From NCBI GenBank assembly GCA_963931865.1, contig OZ007517.1, positions 2,732,164 to 2,796,163 of the forward strand: 64,000 nucleotides of DNA, read 5' to 3'. The position numbers were made by a program, and so were the translations under genes. This stretch comes from Axinella damicornis (Eukaryota; Porifera; Demospongiae; Axinellida; Axinellidae). The notes below the pieces were generated by a model. It had not been told where the DNA came from, searched no databases, and saw nothing but the letters and a program-made list of their open reading frames with translations. Below are positions 53,401 to 63,676 of the stretch, piece after piece (position 1 is the stretch's first letter; every line of letters begins with the position of its first letter).

Positions 53401-55507
53401 GCATGCAAGGTATTCCAAACAGAAATTGAGCGGGGGGGAAATGACATGTTATAAACCTGTGTTCTAGAAAAGTGTGCAAGAGTTCTGAGTCAATTCCCAC
53501 TGAATTCCTTCCAGCATTGCATTCAATTTAATTAGCAAGAATTGTTTCATTTACAGTGTGCAAGCTATAGGCTCAAATTCTAGTTTGTTGCATACATGAT
53601 GAGTGCATGCAGAAAGAAAAGGGAAAAATGTGAAGAAAAAAGATGGTGGCTGAAAGTCACGCAAATGAAAATGAACAGTGGTTGGGGGGAAGGAATTGTT
53701 GAAATTTGTTGGGTTTTTAAAATTTTGCTGGTGGCAAGGATACACAAAAATACCAAGTGTGTACCCTAATATAAAAGTTAGACAATTGTGGCTGTTGTGT
53801 AAAACTATGGCATACCCCCGGTATCTGATTCCCAACATCATTGTGCTGGTCTGGGACTTGCATGATTTCCAAACAGTAACATGCGGCACAAACCTTGACA
53901 GCTCTGACACACAGTTGGGTTAGAAGTGTCAATGAAGGATGTAACTCCCATTCGGCTACAGCAACCGCTCTGTGAAGTAGCAGTAGATGGATTCGCAAGA
54001 TTGGTACACCCGCCATCAAAATAACAGATAAAGGTGTCACCATTAGCTGCGGTAGAAACAGTAATTATTGCATAAAGACAATGATGGGGCTGACACAGTA
54101 TACACTGCTGATGAGGACAAGGCATTTCACAAAGAAATTGCATTTACCGGTTATTTAGGTACAAAGGAGTAGTGGAAGGAACTAGTGTAAGCATGAGGCT
54201 GATGGAAAGAAAGAGGGTGGCTTGTATGTTGAGTATAATTTGCTCGGAGGGCAATAATTCCAGAAGGGAAGGAGCACAAACTTTATATAATTTATAGTAA
54301 CCAGAGGGTATAGCTATACAGAGGGAATATCTGACAGCTAAAAGGAGCTCCTGATAGCCCAGGTCCCATCTTGTAGTTGCAATTTTGCAAGTGAATGTCC
54401 TCTAGCTTGTTTTTGTTTTTCTTGGTATAAAGGTCCTATATACTATCTGATGCGTGTTCCATGTGAGCGTGAACAAGGGATTGATAAGGCTGCACACCAA
54501 CTATCAGTGTTGCCATAAATCCTTCTATATAGCAAAGCCCATGATCCTTTTGGCTGGACTCAATATGAAGTGACTTGAACATATCTGATGACAGTAACAA
54601 GCTAACAGCCCATTGGCAAGGTATTTGAAGCACTCAACTTGCTGAATAGTGCAGGCATTCAAAGTCAGAGTACTTGTATGATTGTCAATTGTTGGACTTC
54701 ACACGGCAGGAGAACTTTGATGACAACGTTTCGATCAGGCTGTGCTGATCAGGCTGTGCTGATCTTCCTCAGGTCATGTCTCTCAACCAATACAGAGTAC
54801 TAGTAGCTAGGGGGAATTGATGCGGCTGCTTTTTCTTGACACTATAGCATGTTCTTGCACTTTGTAGAATAGGCATCCACTCTGCAACACTGCTTATCTC
54901 TTGTTTGGCAATGGGAAGAAACAGGTCGTCAGCATATAGCTACAGCACCATCTAGCTGCACACCAAGGTGCCGTTGATATTTTGCTGGGTTGTTGATGTA
55001 TGTATACTAGAAACAGAAGGGGACCAAGCTCGGATCCTTGTGGTATGGCTGAGAGTACTGGTGAGTTCTGAGATGATTCACTGCTGACAACTACGCACCT
55101 TTTGGCATCCTGCATGCATTGTGAGTTGGTGCTGCCTTGCGATTTAAGGTTCTTAGTTAGCACAATAATTTCAGGCCTTGAAACAAACGAGTATATACCA
55201 CTGTATAGACATTAAGCTATTGCTTACCTGGCAGACAGATCTGTGCGATGTCAGGACAGCAGTCTGGGGCAGGGCTCGCAACATAGCAACCTTGATTGCA
55301 GGAACAATCGGTCGTAGTGAACCGCCGCCGCCGGCCCGTGGGGTCGGGCGGGTTTTCTGAGCCATCACAGGTAGTAAATCCCATATCAACACATTCTGTT
55401 GGGACAGTGCATATGGACATGAAGGCACGGATTAGATTATCAAGACAAGAACACATCATCAAGTAGCAAATTGACAAACACATAGCTATAGCAATAGCAA
55501 TAAGCAT
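50497..55507 (-). CDS. Secreted SMB - Cys module - ITIH C-terminal domain protein, copy 2 (4 exons, 392 aa)
   Basis: Exons 55507-55228, 54046-53894, 52080-51601 and 50762-50497 join with three phase-1 GT-AG introns into 1179 bp. Residues 1-~22 are a signal peptide (MLIAIAIAMCLSICYLMMCS). Residues ~70-92 (CSCNQGCYV.SPAPDCCPDI) match the C-terminal half of a somatomedin-B domain. Exon 2 is a Cys module (ICYFDGGC, CCSRMGV, CQSC). From residue ~145 the protein resembles the C-terminal domain of inter-alpha-trypsin inhibitor heavy chains: GGDPHFSIVLPDSQMLCYTV, NLISDK, LEDVGLQFTV, SHGLIG, then VWGFMKHEMAEGKGCWATIN and GEGLIDGTYVDYQV. GDPH is at residues 150-153 (52055-52066). In ITIH heavy chains cleavage occurs between D and P and the Asp can be esterified to glycosaminoglycan. 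No VIT or VWA domain precedes it here. An RRRR stretch near residue ~60 is absent from copy 1. Confidence 0.82.
51003..51380. mobile_element. hAT-like element, GCGCCGGC ends
   Basis: Left GGTGCACCAGCGCCGGCGCG and right CGCGCCGGCCCTGTGCAC are imperfect inverted ends. The interior GATCTGTCCACGTGAAGC...TTTTCACCTTC matches the family block at 30.6 kb. Near the right end GTACCGGCC is repeated. Confidence 0.6.
52315..52355. mobile_element. Minimal perfect palindromic MITE with 9 bp target duplication
   Basis: TAGCCTCGTTCCCAGGCCGT followed directly by its complement. GTTTCGTCT occurs exactly on both sides (52306-52314 and 52356-52364). The corresponding position of the sister block (GATCATGAATCGTCTGCAT near 48600) lacks the element. 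Confidence 0.93.
54894..55163 (-). mobile_element. LINE reverse-transcriptase fragment
   Basis: An open minus-strand stretch contains SPVLSAIPQGSELGPLLFLV then YI, matching the non-LTR reverse transcriptase motif S.VPQGS.LGPLLFL.YI. It lies in intron 1 of the ITIH_C copy 2; a shorter counterpart in copy 1 shows it predates the gene duplication. Confidence 0.8.
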
Positions 55508-57180
55508 ATACCATTCTAGTTACAGGCTATAATAGCTATAGCTACATTCTGGCTCTGTTTATTCTGCATGCATGACACTGTCACTTTGATATTGTGCACT
55601 CTTTGTCTCTCATGCGGTAAGGCCAAGCAAACTTGATTCCTTGTTTAGCGTCCTCGCCCGCATGCGTTTAGAAGGGCCGCCCCTAATTTTTCATTATTCA
55701 TTACTAGGATTACCGGATGTTGAAGGCAGCTATTTTTTTAGTTGTGCAAAGTTGGCTCTTCTTGCAGTGATTGTAGAGCAACATGGCTTTTTGTATGCGT
55801 TTCTGTAGTAGCTTGCAATCGTTGCCTGGTCCGTCGTGAGTGTTGAAACCTTCGCAAACAAGTTCAAGGTTCTTGAAAATTGAGTAGGAAATGAGGAGGA
55901 AGTGGCAATGAATAATGAAAATGAACCGCCCGCCCGCATGCAATAGCAGGTTTTCCATGGCGCTAAACAAGCAATCAAGTTTGCTAGGCCTAAATGTAAC
56001 ATGCACATACATAGCTGCATGTAATTGTGATAGCTGCTTGTAGCTAACAGCCTGAGGACGGTGAACACCCTGCTATTAGCTAAGTCCCCGCCTGAGGCGC
56101 CATCATCTGCAACATGCATGTACATCCAGCTTTTTCTTTGTTTTATTACAGCACAGAAAGCAGCTACATGCCGCCGTTTTGTTTCGGGTCATTTTTCGTT
56201 CGTCATCAGGTAGCTCTATGCCTTGTGTGCATTGAGTTGCAATGCATGAGGCTATAGCAGCTACCTTACACTACACGCATAGTGCTAGTGCATGCTTAAA
56301 CGTTCTACGAAGCTATCATTGAGTTCCAGGGGGGCTATTAGCTATGTGCTAGTTAGCTATTGCACATAGCTCCCCCGGGCTCGATGCCAATATCTTATAA
56401 ACATACCATTGCATGCGTCACATTTGCAAACTTACGCGTGGCTCGAACTAGCCATAGACGCAAAGCCAGCTGGCAGAGCAGCAACAAGCGAATAGAAGGA
56501 GAGATCATGGCCATTGTAAAGCTGCAGCGTTTCTTTCTTCGGGAGTGCTGTACATGCGGTATAGCTACGAGCAGCCCCAGTATACCTCACTATTAATAGT
56601 GACTGCAAAAGTGATTGCGCGGCTTCTGTAGCTGTAGGGCTTCACGTTGCTATAATTAGTCCAGGCTCTTGTACTGCGGAGCGGAGGGAAAAGAAAATTG
56701 ACTCCGCATGCATGCTGGCGGTTACTAGCTGCGCCGTAATATCTTTCAATCTTACGATTAGTAGTATTGTTATATACATGAAACGTTTTTTGCAAGGATT
56801 CCGCTGAGGTGTTGCGCCTTCGTAATACATGCCGGCGATGCCGCAAAAAAACCGTCGTCTCGTCGGGAGACATCGAGGCAAGCGAGCAACTATTTAGCCC
56901 TGGTGTTACACTTACAGTAGCCCCTGCACAGTAAACAGACCTTCGCTGTGTTTTGACTTCCTATAGCCTGTAAGCATGCATGCACAGACGAAAAGTAACT
57001 CATTTCTCAACACCCCATAGTTTTACTAGCTTTGTAGTAGAATATTAACTTGCTATAATTAATTATGGTCCATAACAGCTACAGAAGGCTCTCGCGGAGC
57101 GGAGGGAAGACTGCGCATGCTGGCGGATACTATGCGCCGTAATATCTTTCCGTCGTTTACGATTAGTAGTGCTGCAAAAT
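55508..57180. other. Upstream region of copy 2, no gene supported
   Basis: Contains DNA shared with the 46.7-47.0 kb region, an ACTAGTTATTGC MITE fragment (about 56375-56400) and an internal repeat: CTCGCGGAGCGGAGGG...CGCATGCTGGCGG...CGCCGTAATATCTTTC occurs at about 56670-56760 and 57090-57160. Confidence 0.5.
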
Positions 57181-58119
57181 AAAGTTCATGAAAGTAGACT
57201 ACAAAGCATAATTATACTCTCTCACTGTCACGGGTTGTGCATTCCCCTACCCTCACAAACCCCAATGGTCATGCCTCTCTAATTGATTTGGCTCTTGTGT
57301 CAAGCAAAACACAACTAGCTCCTCCCTCTAGCAAATGCATGCAGACCATAATGGCCTTGAACTCCTTTGTATATAAGGTGGAAACACAGACACGTAAGTA
57401 CGTATCGAACATGTATCGATACGTACTTGTTTGTCATACCATGGATAATAGAGCATGGGGAACTTCGTGCTCCATGGTCACACCAAAAACGATCTGGAGG
57501 TAGCTACAGGGATGCAGACTATAAAAAGGCATGTGATCAGTGAAACTGACTGGCGGATGGCCAGCTCTGTGAAGATGATGTCGATCATGCACGTGCTGCC
57601 ATCAACTGGCACAACAAGTCTATGGAAACTATGTCTACTTGCATTCCATGACAGTCCCTCAGAATGTGCGGTGGCTTACATACAAAGAACATTTACTCGG
57701 CATAGAAGAATGCGAAATGCTTATTTAGTATAGCTGCCAGGGTCAATAGAGACCCAACTTGCAGACGACGGCCATCACACTGTGCAATATTGCCTATGTC
57801 CAGATGAGCCTCTTTTTACAACAGTTACTGTTCTCATGTCCCCGGATCCATCTAAAGCTAATGGGATCTCAGCTCAAAATGCTTAAAGGCACAACATTGC
57901 CCATCTCTCGCTAAAGTTTTCAATATTTCCATTAGCGATGCAAGGTCACTCCCCCAAGTGCTAGAAGACATCTTCTGTCATTCCAATTTCCAAATCTGTG
58001 AGCCGCATACACTCGTCAGTGAGCTACCTACTACGTGCAGACTTACTTTCAATAGTGAGCAAACTGCTGGAGGGTCACTTTCACCATGCGGGAATGTCAC
58101 CCACTATCCAACAAACAAT

Positions 58120-58603
58120 GGGGCTTCCATGCAGTGCATGGGGCTACCATGCAGTGCAAGGGACTTCCATGCAGTGCAGGGGACTTCCATGCAGTGCAGG
58201 GGACTTCCATGCAGCTGCATGGAAGTCCCCTGCAGCTGCATGGAAGCCCCCTGCACTGCATGGAAGCCCCTTGCAGCACTGCATGGAAGTCCCCTGCACT
58301 AGCCTCGTTCCCAGGCCTCCACCACAGCTTTTGTCGCTTGCAGCGACAAAAGCTGTGGTAGAGGCCTGGGAACGAGGCTACCCTGCACTGCATGGAAGCC
58401 CCTTGTACTGCATGGAAGTCCCTTGCATGCAGGGGACTTCCATGCAGTGCAGGGGACTTCCATGCAGTACAAAGGGCTTCCAAGCAATGTGCAGTACAGG
58501 GGGCTTCCATGCAGTACAGGGGGCTTCCATGCATGCAAGGGGCTTCCATGCAGTGCAGGGGGCTTCCACGCAGTGCATGGGGGTTCCATGCAGCGCATGT
58601 GGC
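58120..58603. repeat. Bidirectional ~20 bp minisatellite
   Basis: The unit CATGCAGTGCAGGGGACTTC is repeated in forward orientation, then in reverse complement, then forward again, so the array can form long hairpins. A TAGCCTCG MITE is inserted within the reverse-oriented part. Confidence 0.9.
58300..58380. mobile_element. Palindromic MITE inside the minisatellite
   Basis: TAGCCTCGTTCCCAGGCCTC...GAGGCCTGGGAACGAGGCTA with a CTTTTGTCGCTTGC stem; CCCTGCAC on both sides (8 bp). Confidence 0.85.
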
Positions 58604-58814
58604 AAGTCCACAATTACATGTGCTTTCATCTGAATCATCTCAGTTAGCTACTCATGATTGGTTCCAGGCACTTGAAGCTGTATGGACAAGAAATTTATTC
58701 CATCTTTTTTGACCTCAGGAAAGCTTTCGATTCTGTTCCTCATCGACCACTGGTGCACGTGGATAAACTGGTTAGCCTTGGACTTGATGCTCATACCCTT
58801 TTGTAGATCACCAG

Positions 58815-58905
58815 TAGCCTCGTTCCCAGTCCCACGCCCAGCTTTTCGTCGCTGCTTAGTACGGTAAGCGACGAAAAGCTGGGCGTGGGACTGGGAACAA
58901 GGCTA
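58815..58905. mobile_element. Palindromic MITE inside the LINE, 9 bp target duplication
   Basis: TAGCCTCGTTCCCAGTCCCA...TGGGACTGGGAACAAGGCTA. GATCACCAG occurs exactly on both sides (58806-58814 and 58906-58914), and removing one copy restores the LINE sequence. Confidence 0.93.
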
Positions 58906-59761
58906 GATCACCAGCTAACTAGCTATCTGACTAATCAGAAGCAACATGTGGTTGTGTGTCAGAATTTGCAATGTACTTGAAGCAATGGGACCTAGGGTAC
59001 CGTTTGTTCATGACGAGTGTCTCACTTCGTACTTGCATCTTGATTTTGCATTTCTTTGAATGTAGCTAATGAAGAACACTTGCAGAGGGTGATCCAGCTT
59101 GCTTCCAAACAGAGTGCCAAAAGTTGGCCTTCTCCTTGAACAGATGAGCAGCAATATTCCAGCCAGGAACAGAGACTAGGTGGCATAATGATGGCAGTGT
59201 TGAAAATGCACAGTGCTGAAGGCAATGTGAAAGGTGTTCACCGAACCTAGCTATAGTGCACAAAGGCATGAACTTCCAATTTTGTGAAAAGTATAGTATT
59301 GACTGTAACTTCCTTCACAGTTACCAGATGAGGTCAAGACTTCAGAATATAAACAATATCCCTAACGCCCACCAGAGTAATGGGTGGTTACCATGGTAAC
59401 GATTACGTCATCAATTTTACTTCCGTTTTGTTCATTTCCTCATTTTTGCTATGTAGTAGCTCAGAGTTAACTGAAACTGACCATAATTGGTATCTCCAGA
59501 AAGCTCTCATTAAGTTCTACATTTCTATCAGAGCATTTTTGCAATTACTATAATCAGTAACATTTTCCCCTTCAAACATTAATTACAAGGGATCAAGCTT
59601 TAAACAGTATGTAGTTTCTTATATCTACACAGAAAAAGCTCATAATTAACAAAAGGATTGTATATCCATAATACAAAAACTCTATCAGAAAACATTTACA
59701 CTAACTTAACACATTAAGCGTAAATGACGGAAACAAAAATGGCGGTTATTCCTTGGTTCAT

Positions 59762-61651
59762 TCACTGCTGTTCAGATATTCTTCTGTGAGACTTCACAGC
59801 TTGTTTATACTTCTTCACCATTTTTTCCAAGTCAGAACCCCCTGGTAAACCCTCCAAGTACGCAAACATGTAGTGACGAACCTTAAGGAAGTGTTTCCTT
59901 ATACTTTCGAGGGGAACCGATTCCAATGCTGGAATAACGTTTTTACGTAGCGAGACAATACTGTAGTTGCAGTATGCCTTTGCATATCGTTTCGATTGAG
60001 CCCAAACCCTCTCTATAGGGTTGAGCTCACAATGAAATTTAGGGAGAAGGTAAACAATATGCTGTTTCTCCATTAAAAATCGTTCCACTCTTGATTTTTC
60101 ATTTTTAAAATCTGGATGGCTGCCGAGAATTTCCTTCATTTTATCACCATTCATGCCTTGAGTGTTAACACCCCTCTCTTCTAAAACTACACGAAGACCT
60201 TTCGCAACCCCAATCGCATAGTTCATGGGCTGAGGCTTCCCATTCCACCAGCCATCGTGCATTACCCGCTGTTTCCCTCCCGGATTTACATTCATTTTGT
60301 TGACGTCCAAGGAATCCTCTGCCATCGCAGCATGGCAGCTGCTGTGGTCGAATACCCACACGTGTTTCCAGCCGTCTTCTTTAGGGTACTTCACCTCCGC
60401 AATCACCACTGCCTTCTTCAATTGCTCCATAAATTTGTCTGAAGTCCAATAACCTTCTTTTGCCTCTCCATACTCAAACAGCTCTCTGGCATACATCCTG
60501 ACATTCGGAGCTGAGACCTTCGCTCTGTCGTACTCTTCCTGCGTCAGTGCTAAATACCCATTTTTTTCATCTATAAAGTCGGACACCATAATGCCGGCCC
60601 CTTTGCCCTTGGGTCTAATGATATGTGTGCCCTTTTTCCCCCAGAATGTTGGCTGGTCGTCATTGCATTGAAATGTTGACTCGTCATGAAAGAAGACGAC
60701 AGTCTTCTCTAAGACTGTTTGTGGGGGGCACTCAAGATCACCAGGAAGGGCACATTTTGCTTCATCAGTGGGGGCATTTGCTGGATTGAGGAACCCAAGT
60801 GTCACCATTCGACGCAGAAACGTCTTCCTGTACTCGACAACATCATTCCGTTCGTGGCCATCCACAAAAGTTCCCTTCTTGGCGTCCAGTACTATGAAGC
60901 CTAATTCATGCATCCATTTCCTGGCTGTCTGAACCGAGACCTTTCTTGGAAAACCAGGTTCAAGTGTCTCATTGGGCAGCAAATCGTCATTCACCCACTC
61001 ACAGAATTTTCCGGCGGTGAGGTTCGGTTTCCCCTTCACCGCAGCATTGTCACGGATGTACCTAGACGCCTTCTTGTTCAAGTCTTCATTCTTCCAGAGT
61101 ACACCAGTCCTCTGGTACTGGCCCTGCTTACTGCGTGGAACTTCACCAGTTTCGAAAAAATCCGACCTCCACTCACGAATCGTCTTATCGGACTTCCCAA
61201 TCATTATGCCGGCGAGTTCTGCAGCTTCGGTCTCACCCTTACCCAGTAGAGTTGTCAGCTGCAAACAGAGGAACAGTCCAAGTGAGGTTCTGTCTTCCAA
61301 CTCGAGTTGACAAACCCATTCCTCACAAAAGCTCTCAGCAATGTGCTCACTATCTGACTTCATACTGGAATCCAAGTCAAAAGTCGGGTCAATCACCTCA
61401 TCTTCAGTGTCCAGGGCATCCTCAGGCTGTGTTAACAAGTCAGCCAGCCCTTCAGGCTCCCCATGCTGATCTCTCACCTCGACCGTGCCGCTCCCCGCGC
61501 CGTGTTCCGTTATTATGGCGCTTCCACTGCTTTCCTGACAGATCCTTTTTGACTCTCTTGCCTTCTCAAGACTCTCCTCGAGTCTCCTTTGCCTCTTTGT
61601 CTTCGGTGGCATCGTTCCAGAGCGACAAAACAGTTGAAAACTCGACTTCAA
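59762..61651 (-). CDS. IS630/Tc1-like DDE transposase, intact single-exon ORF (629 codons)
   Basis: A single uninterrupted frame. The likely start is Met14 (MPPKTKRQRRLEESLEK) rather than Met1. A helix-turn-helix-like stretch lies at residues ~143-165 (AAELAGIMIGKSDKTIREWR). The catalytic core shows FFHDEST (Asp323), VWVFDHSSCH (Asp435) and LPKFHCELNPIERVW (Glu547), the order D, D, E with the N-P-I-E signature of the IS630/Tc1 superfamily. The gap between the second Asp and the Glu is about 111 residues instead of the usual ~34-37, so this is a distinct branch with an insertion. An intact frame amid decayed repeats suggests recent activity or domestication. Imperfect inverted ends may lie at about 59372 (CCAGAGTAATGGGTGG) and 61807 (complement CCAGAGCATTCTATATGGGTG), but no TA duplication is visible. 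Confidence 0.8.
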   Translation of the reverse strand: MKSSFQLFCRSGTMPPKTKRQRRLEESLEKARESKRICQESSGSAIITEHGAGSGTVEVRDQHGEPEGLADLLTQPEDALDTEDEVIDPTFDLDSSMKSDSEHIAESFCEEWVCQLELEDRTSLGLFLCLQLTTLLGKGETEAAELAGIMIGKSDKTIREWRSDFFETGEVPRSKQGQYQRTGVLWKNEDLNKKASRYIRDNAAVKGKPNLTAGKFCEWVNDDLLPNETLEPGFPRKVSVQTARKWMHELGFIVLDAKKGTFVDGHERNDVVEYRKTFLRRMVTLGFLNPANAPTDEAKCALPGDLECPPQTVLEKTVVFFHDESTFQCNDDQPTFWGKKGTHIIRPKGKGAGIMVSDFIDEKNGYLALTQEEYDRAKVSAPNVRMYARELFEYGEAKEGYWTSDKFMEQLKKAVVIAEVKYPKEDGWKHVWVFDHSSCHAAMAEDSLDVNKMNVNPGGKQRVMHDGWWNGKPQPMNYAIGVAKGLRVVLEERGVNTQGMNGDKMKEILGSHPDFKNEKSRVERFLMEKQHIVYLLPKFHCELNPIERVWAQSKRYAKAYCNYSIVSLRKNVIPALESVPLESIRKHFLKVRHYMFAYLEGLPGGSDLEKMVKKYKQAVKSHRRISEQQ

Positions 61652-61899
61652 ACAAACTCACTAGCGATCGCGGGAAGCACGCGGCAAAAAGAACCACAAC
61701 GTAAATGACATCATAGACCATTAAAATTTTGTAAATGATGACGTTGTAGCTTACAGAAAGTACAAAATTCGGCGGATAAATGTGAAACACCCATATAGAA
61801 TGCTCTGGTCTACCCGAAATTGCACTCAGCAAATAGCGCTTGCCAAGCGCTCTTAAATGATACAATAACCAGGTCCCTGCGTCATTTTAAACGGAAGTT

Positions 61900-63642
61900 A
61901 CGCTATTAAATACATTTTGGAAGTACATGCCTTTGTGCACTATATATATACATGAAATTAACGATGTGGATATATATAGGAAGTACATACTTTAGGTATA
62001 GGTACCGGAAACGCGCGCTCATCTAGAATCGGCCGTGGCCCAAATAATACCCTAACCCATTGCCCTACTTCCTACCGGACCAATATCCACTTCGTAAATC
62101 TAAAATAGTTCATTGCTGCACCTTTGGTTTTGTAATCATAACTGCATGTGTACACACCCGTATTAGCTTACCAGCTATAGTGTGTATCCCTTGTATTACC
62201 GCAATCCAACGAGGCTTGGATGATGACTGCTAGTGAATTATAGGGCATAATTAACGAGTAAAACACATTTTAGCATAATTACCGAGTAAAACACAATTTA
62301 GCCAATGAATTATGAGGCTAGAATACAACAGTTTTATGTAACGAGAACGGAAGCACTTCCGCATGCCATAAGTAGGAACCTTCAGGAGCGGTTTTGTACC
62401 TATTGTATCCGCTGCACGTGTCACATAATTATCATGCAGCCATATAGAAACTGACGAAACTGTACGTTTCTATCCCAATTATCTCACAAAGAGCATATTC
62501 TCCATTATACTGACTGCACAGAAAGGCAGCTGCTGACTGCTTAGCTGAGATAGATTAGGAAACTCGTCATACCGTTTGCTAAATAAGATCAGACTGTGGC
62601 CTTTGAAATACAAGTTCGAACTTCATTGAAAATACAGCCCAATTGGGCATAACATTCTTAGTTTCATGTAACTAGGAGGAGTAAGAATGCAGACTCCGAA
62701 TGCTACAAGTGCAAGCAGCTGCTGAAGCGCAGCCATTGCTAGCTGCACGCACTGCATGCACTTACCTCAAACTAAGAAAGTTGATCCTTATAGGCCTAAT
62801 GGTTTTCCTTCCTGAGGTCTGCACTTTTGTGTAGCTACATTCTTTACTCACTGCATGTATATACAGGGGACATTATAAGATGCAATTATGATTATAGTGA
62901 CCAGAGCACATCAACCCTTTTCCTTTTAGCTACAGTGTAGCAACTATAACAGCTAGTACGTACACGGCCTATCTAGATATAGCTAGCACTTAGCTACACA
63001 TATATATAGCTAGTTTAAATACGTATACATAAAGAGAAGCTGGAGCATGCACTCATTCCCAGGCTCCTCCCCGAGCCTGGGAATGAGGCTATATATGCAT
63101 GCATGGTGCCTTGGCCCAGCACACACACCATGCGCTCTGCAGGAGATGGTATGAAACCACTCTCATCGTCCTTTAAGTTTCCATGCACTAGTCTAGCTAG
63201 CAAGCCCATGAAGTTACGCATGTTGCACATTCATGATCAAGAGCACAGTGCATGATGTAGCTAGGAAGACAATGTTTACTAGCACTGATCATGATTCGTC
63301 TGGGCCTAGCTAGCTCAACATGAAAATAGTTTCAACCAGACTGGTTACCTCAACTGTTGCATCTCATCAGTGCACCCCTGCATGTGGTATAATCAAAAAG
63401 AATGTGCATACCATTCGCTAAACAAGATCAGACTGTGGTCAATGCTTTGAAGTGCAAGTTCAAAGTCCACAGGACATTGCTACTCGGAACTGTGGACCCA
63501 GGTACAAAGTTGGCAATGGGTTGCTTACGCTACTAGTACCTACAGAGATCACCCGGGTGGGTAGCTTCTGAATGCCTATTCATGATGACTTTGTGTCAAG
63601 GCCTAGTACTAGTGGGTATGGGAGAAGACTCTCATGTTGCCC

Positions 63643-63676
<34 letters not shown>

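Larger units (their letters stand above)
57237..58990 (+). mobile_element. Decayed non-LTR retrotransposon (LINE), interrupted
   Basis: Frame-shifted remains on the plus strand. About 57237-57320 has NPNGHASLIDLALVSS, like an endonuclease domain end. About 57840-58080 has DPSKANGIS, then SVIPI-like and LLSIVSKLLEGHF, the fingers region of reverse transcriptase. About 58690-58800 has FFDLRKAFDSVPHRPLV, the F.DL.KAFD.V.H motif, followed by YLTNQKQHVVV-like sequence. A minisatellite (58120-58603) and two MITEs split the element. It appears to be the family that supplied the fragments at 46.2 and 55.0 kb. Confidence 0.8.

Noticed and set aside
57998..58712. Overlapping frames rich in CMEVPC/SAGDFHA motifs
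   Set aside because: They are translations of the bidirectional minisatellite.
60165..61704. Frames on the opposite strand of the transposase
   Set aside because: They are antisense shadows of the 629-codon transposase and show no family motifs.
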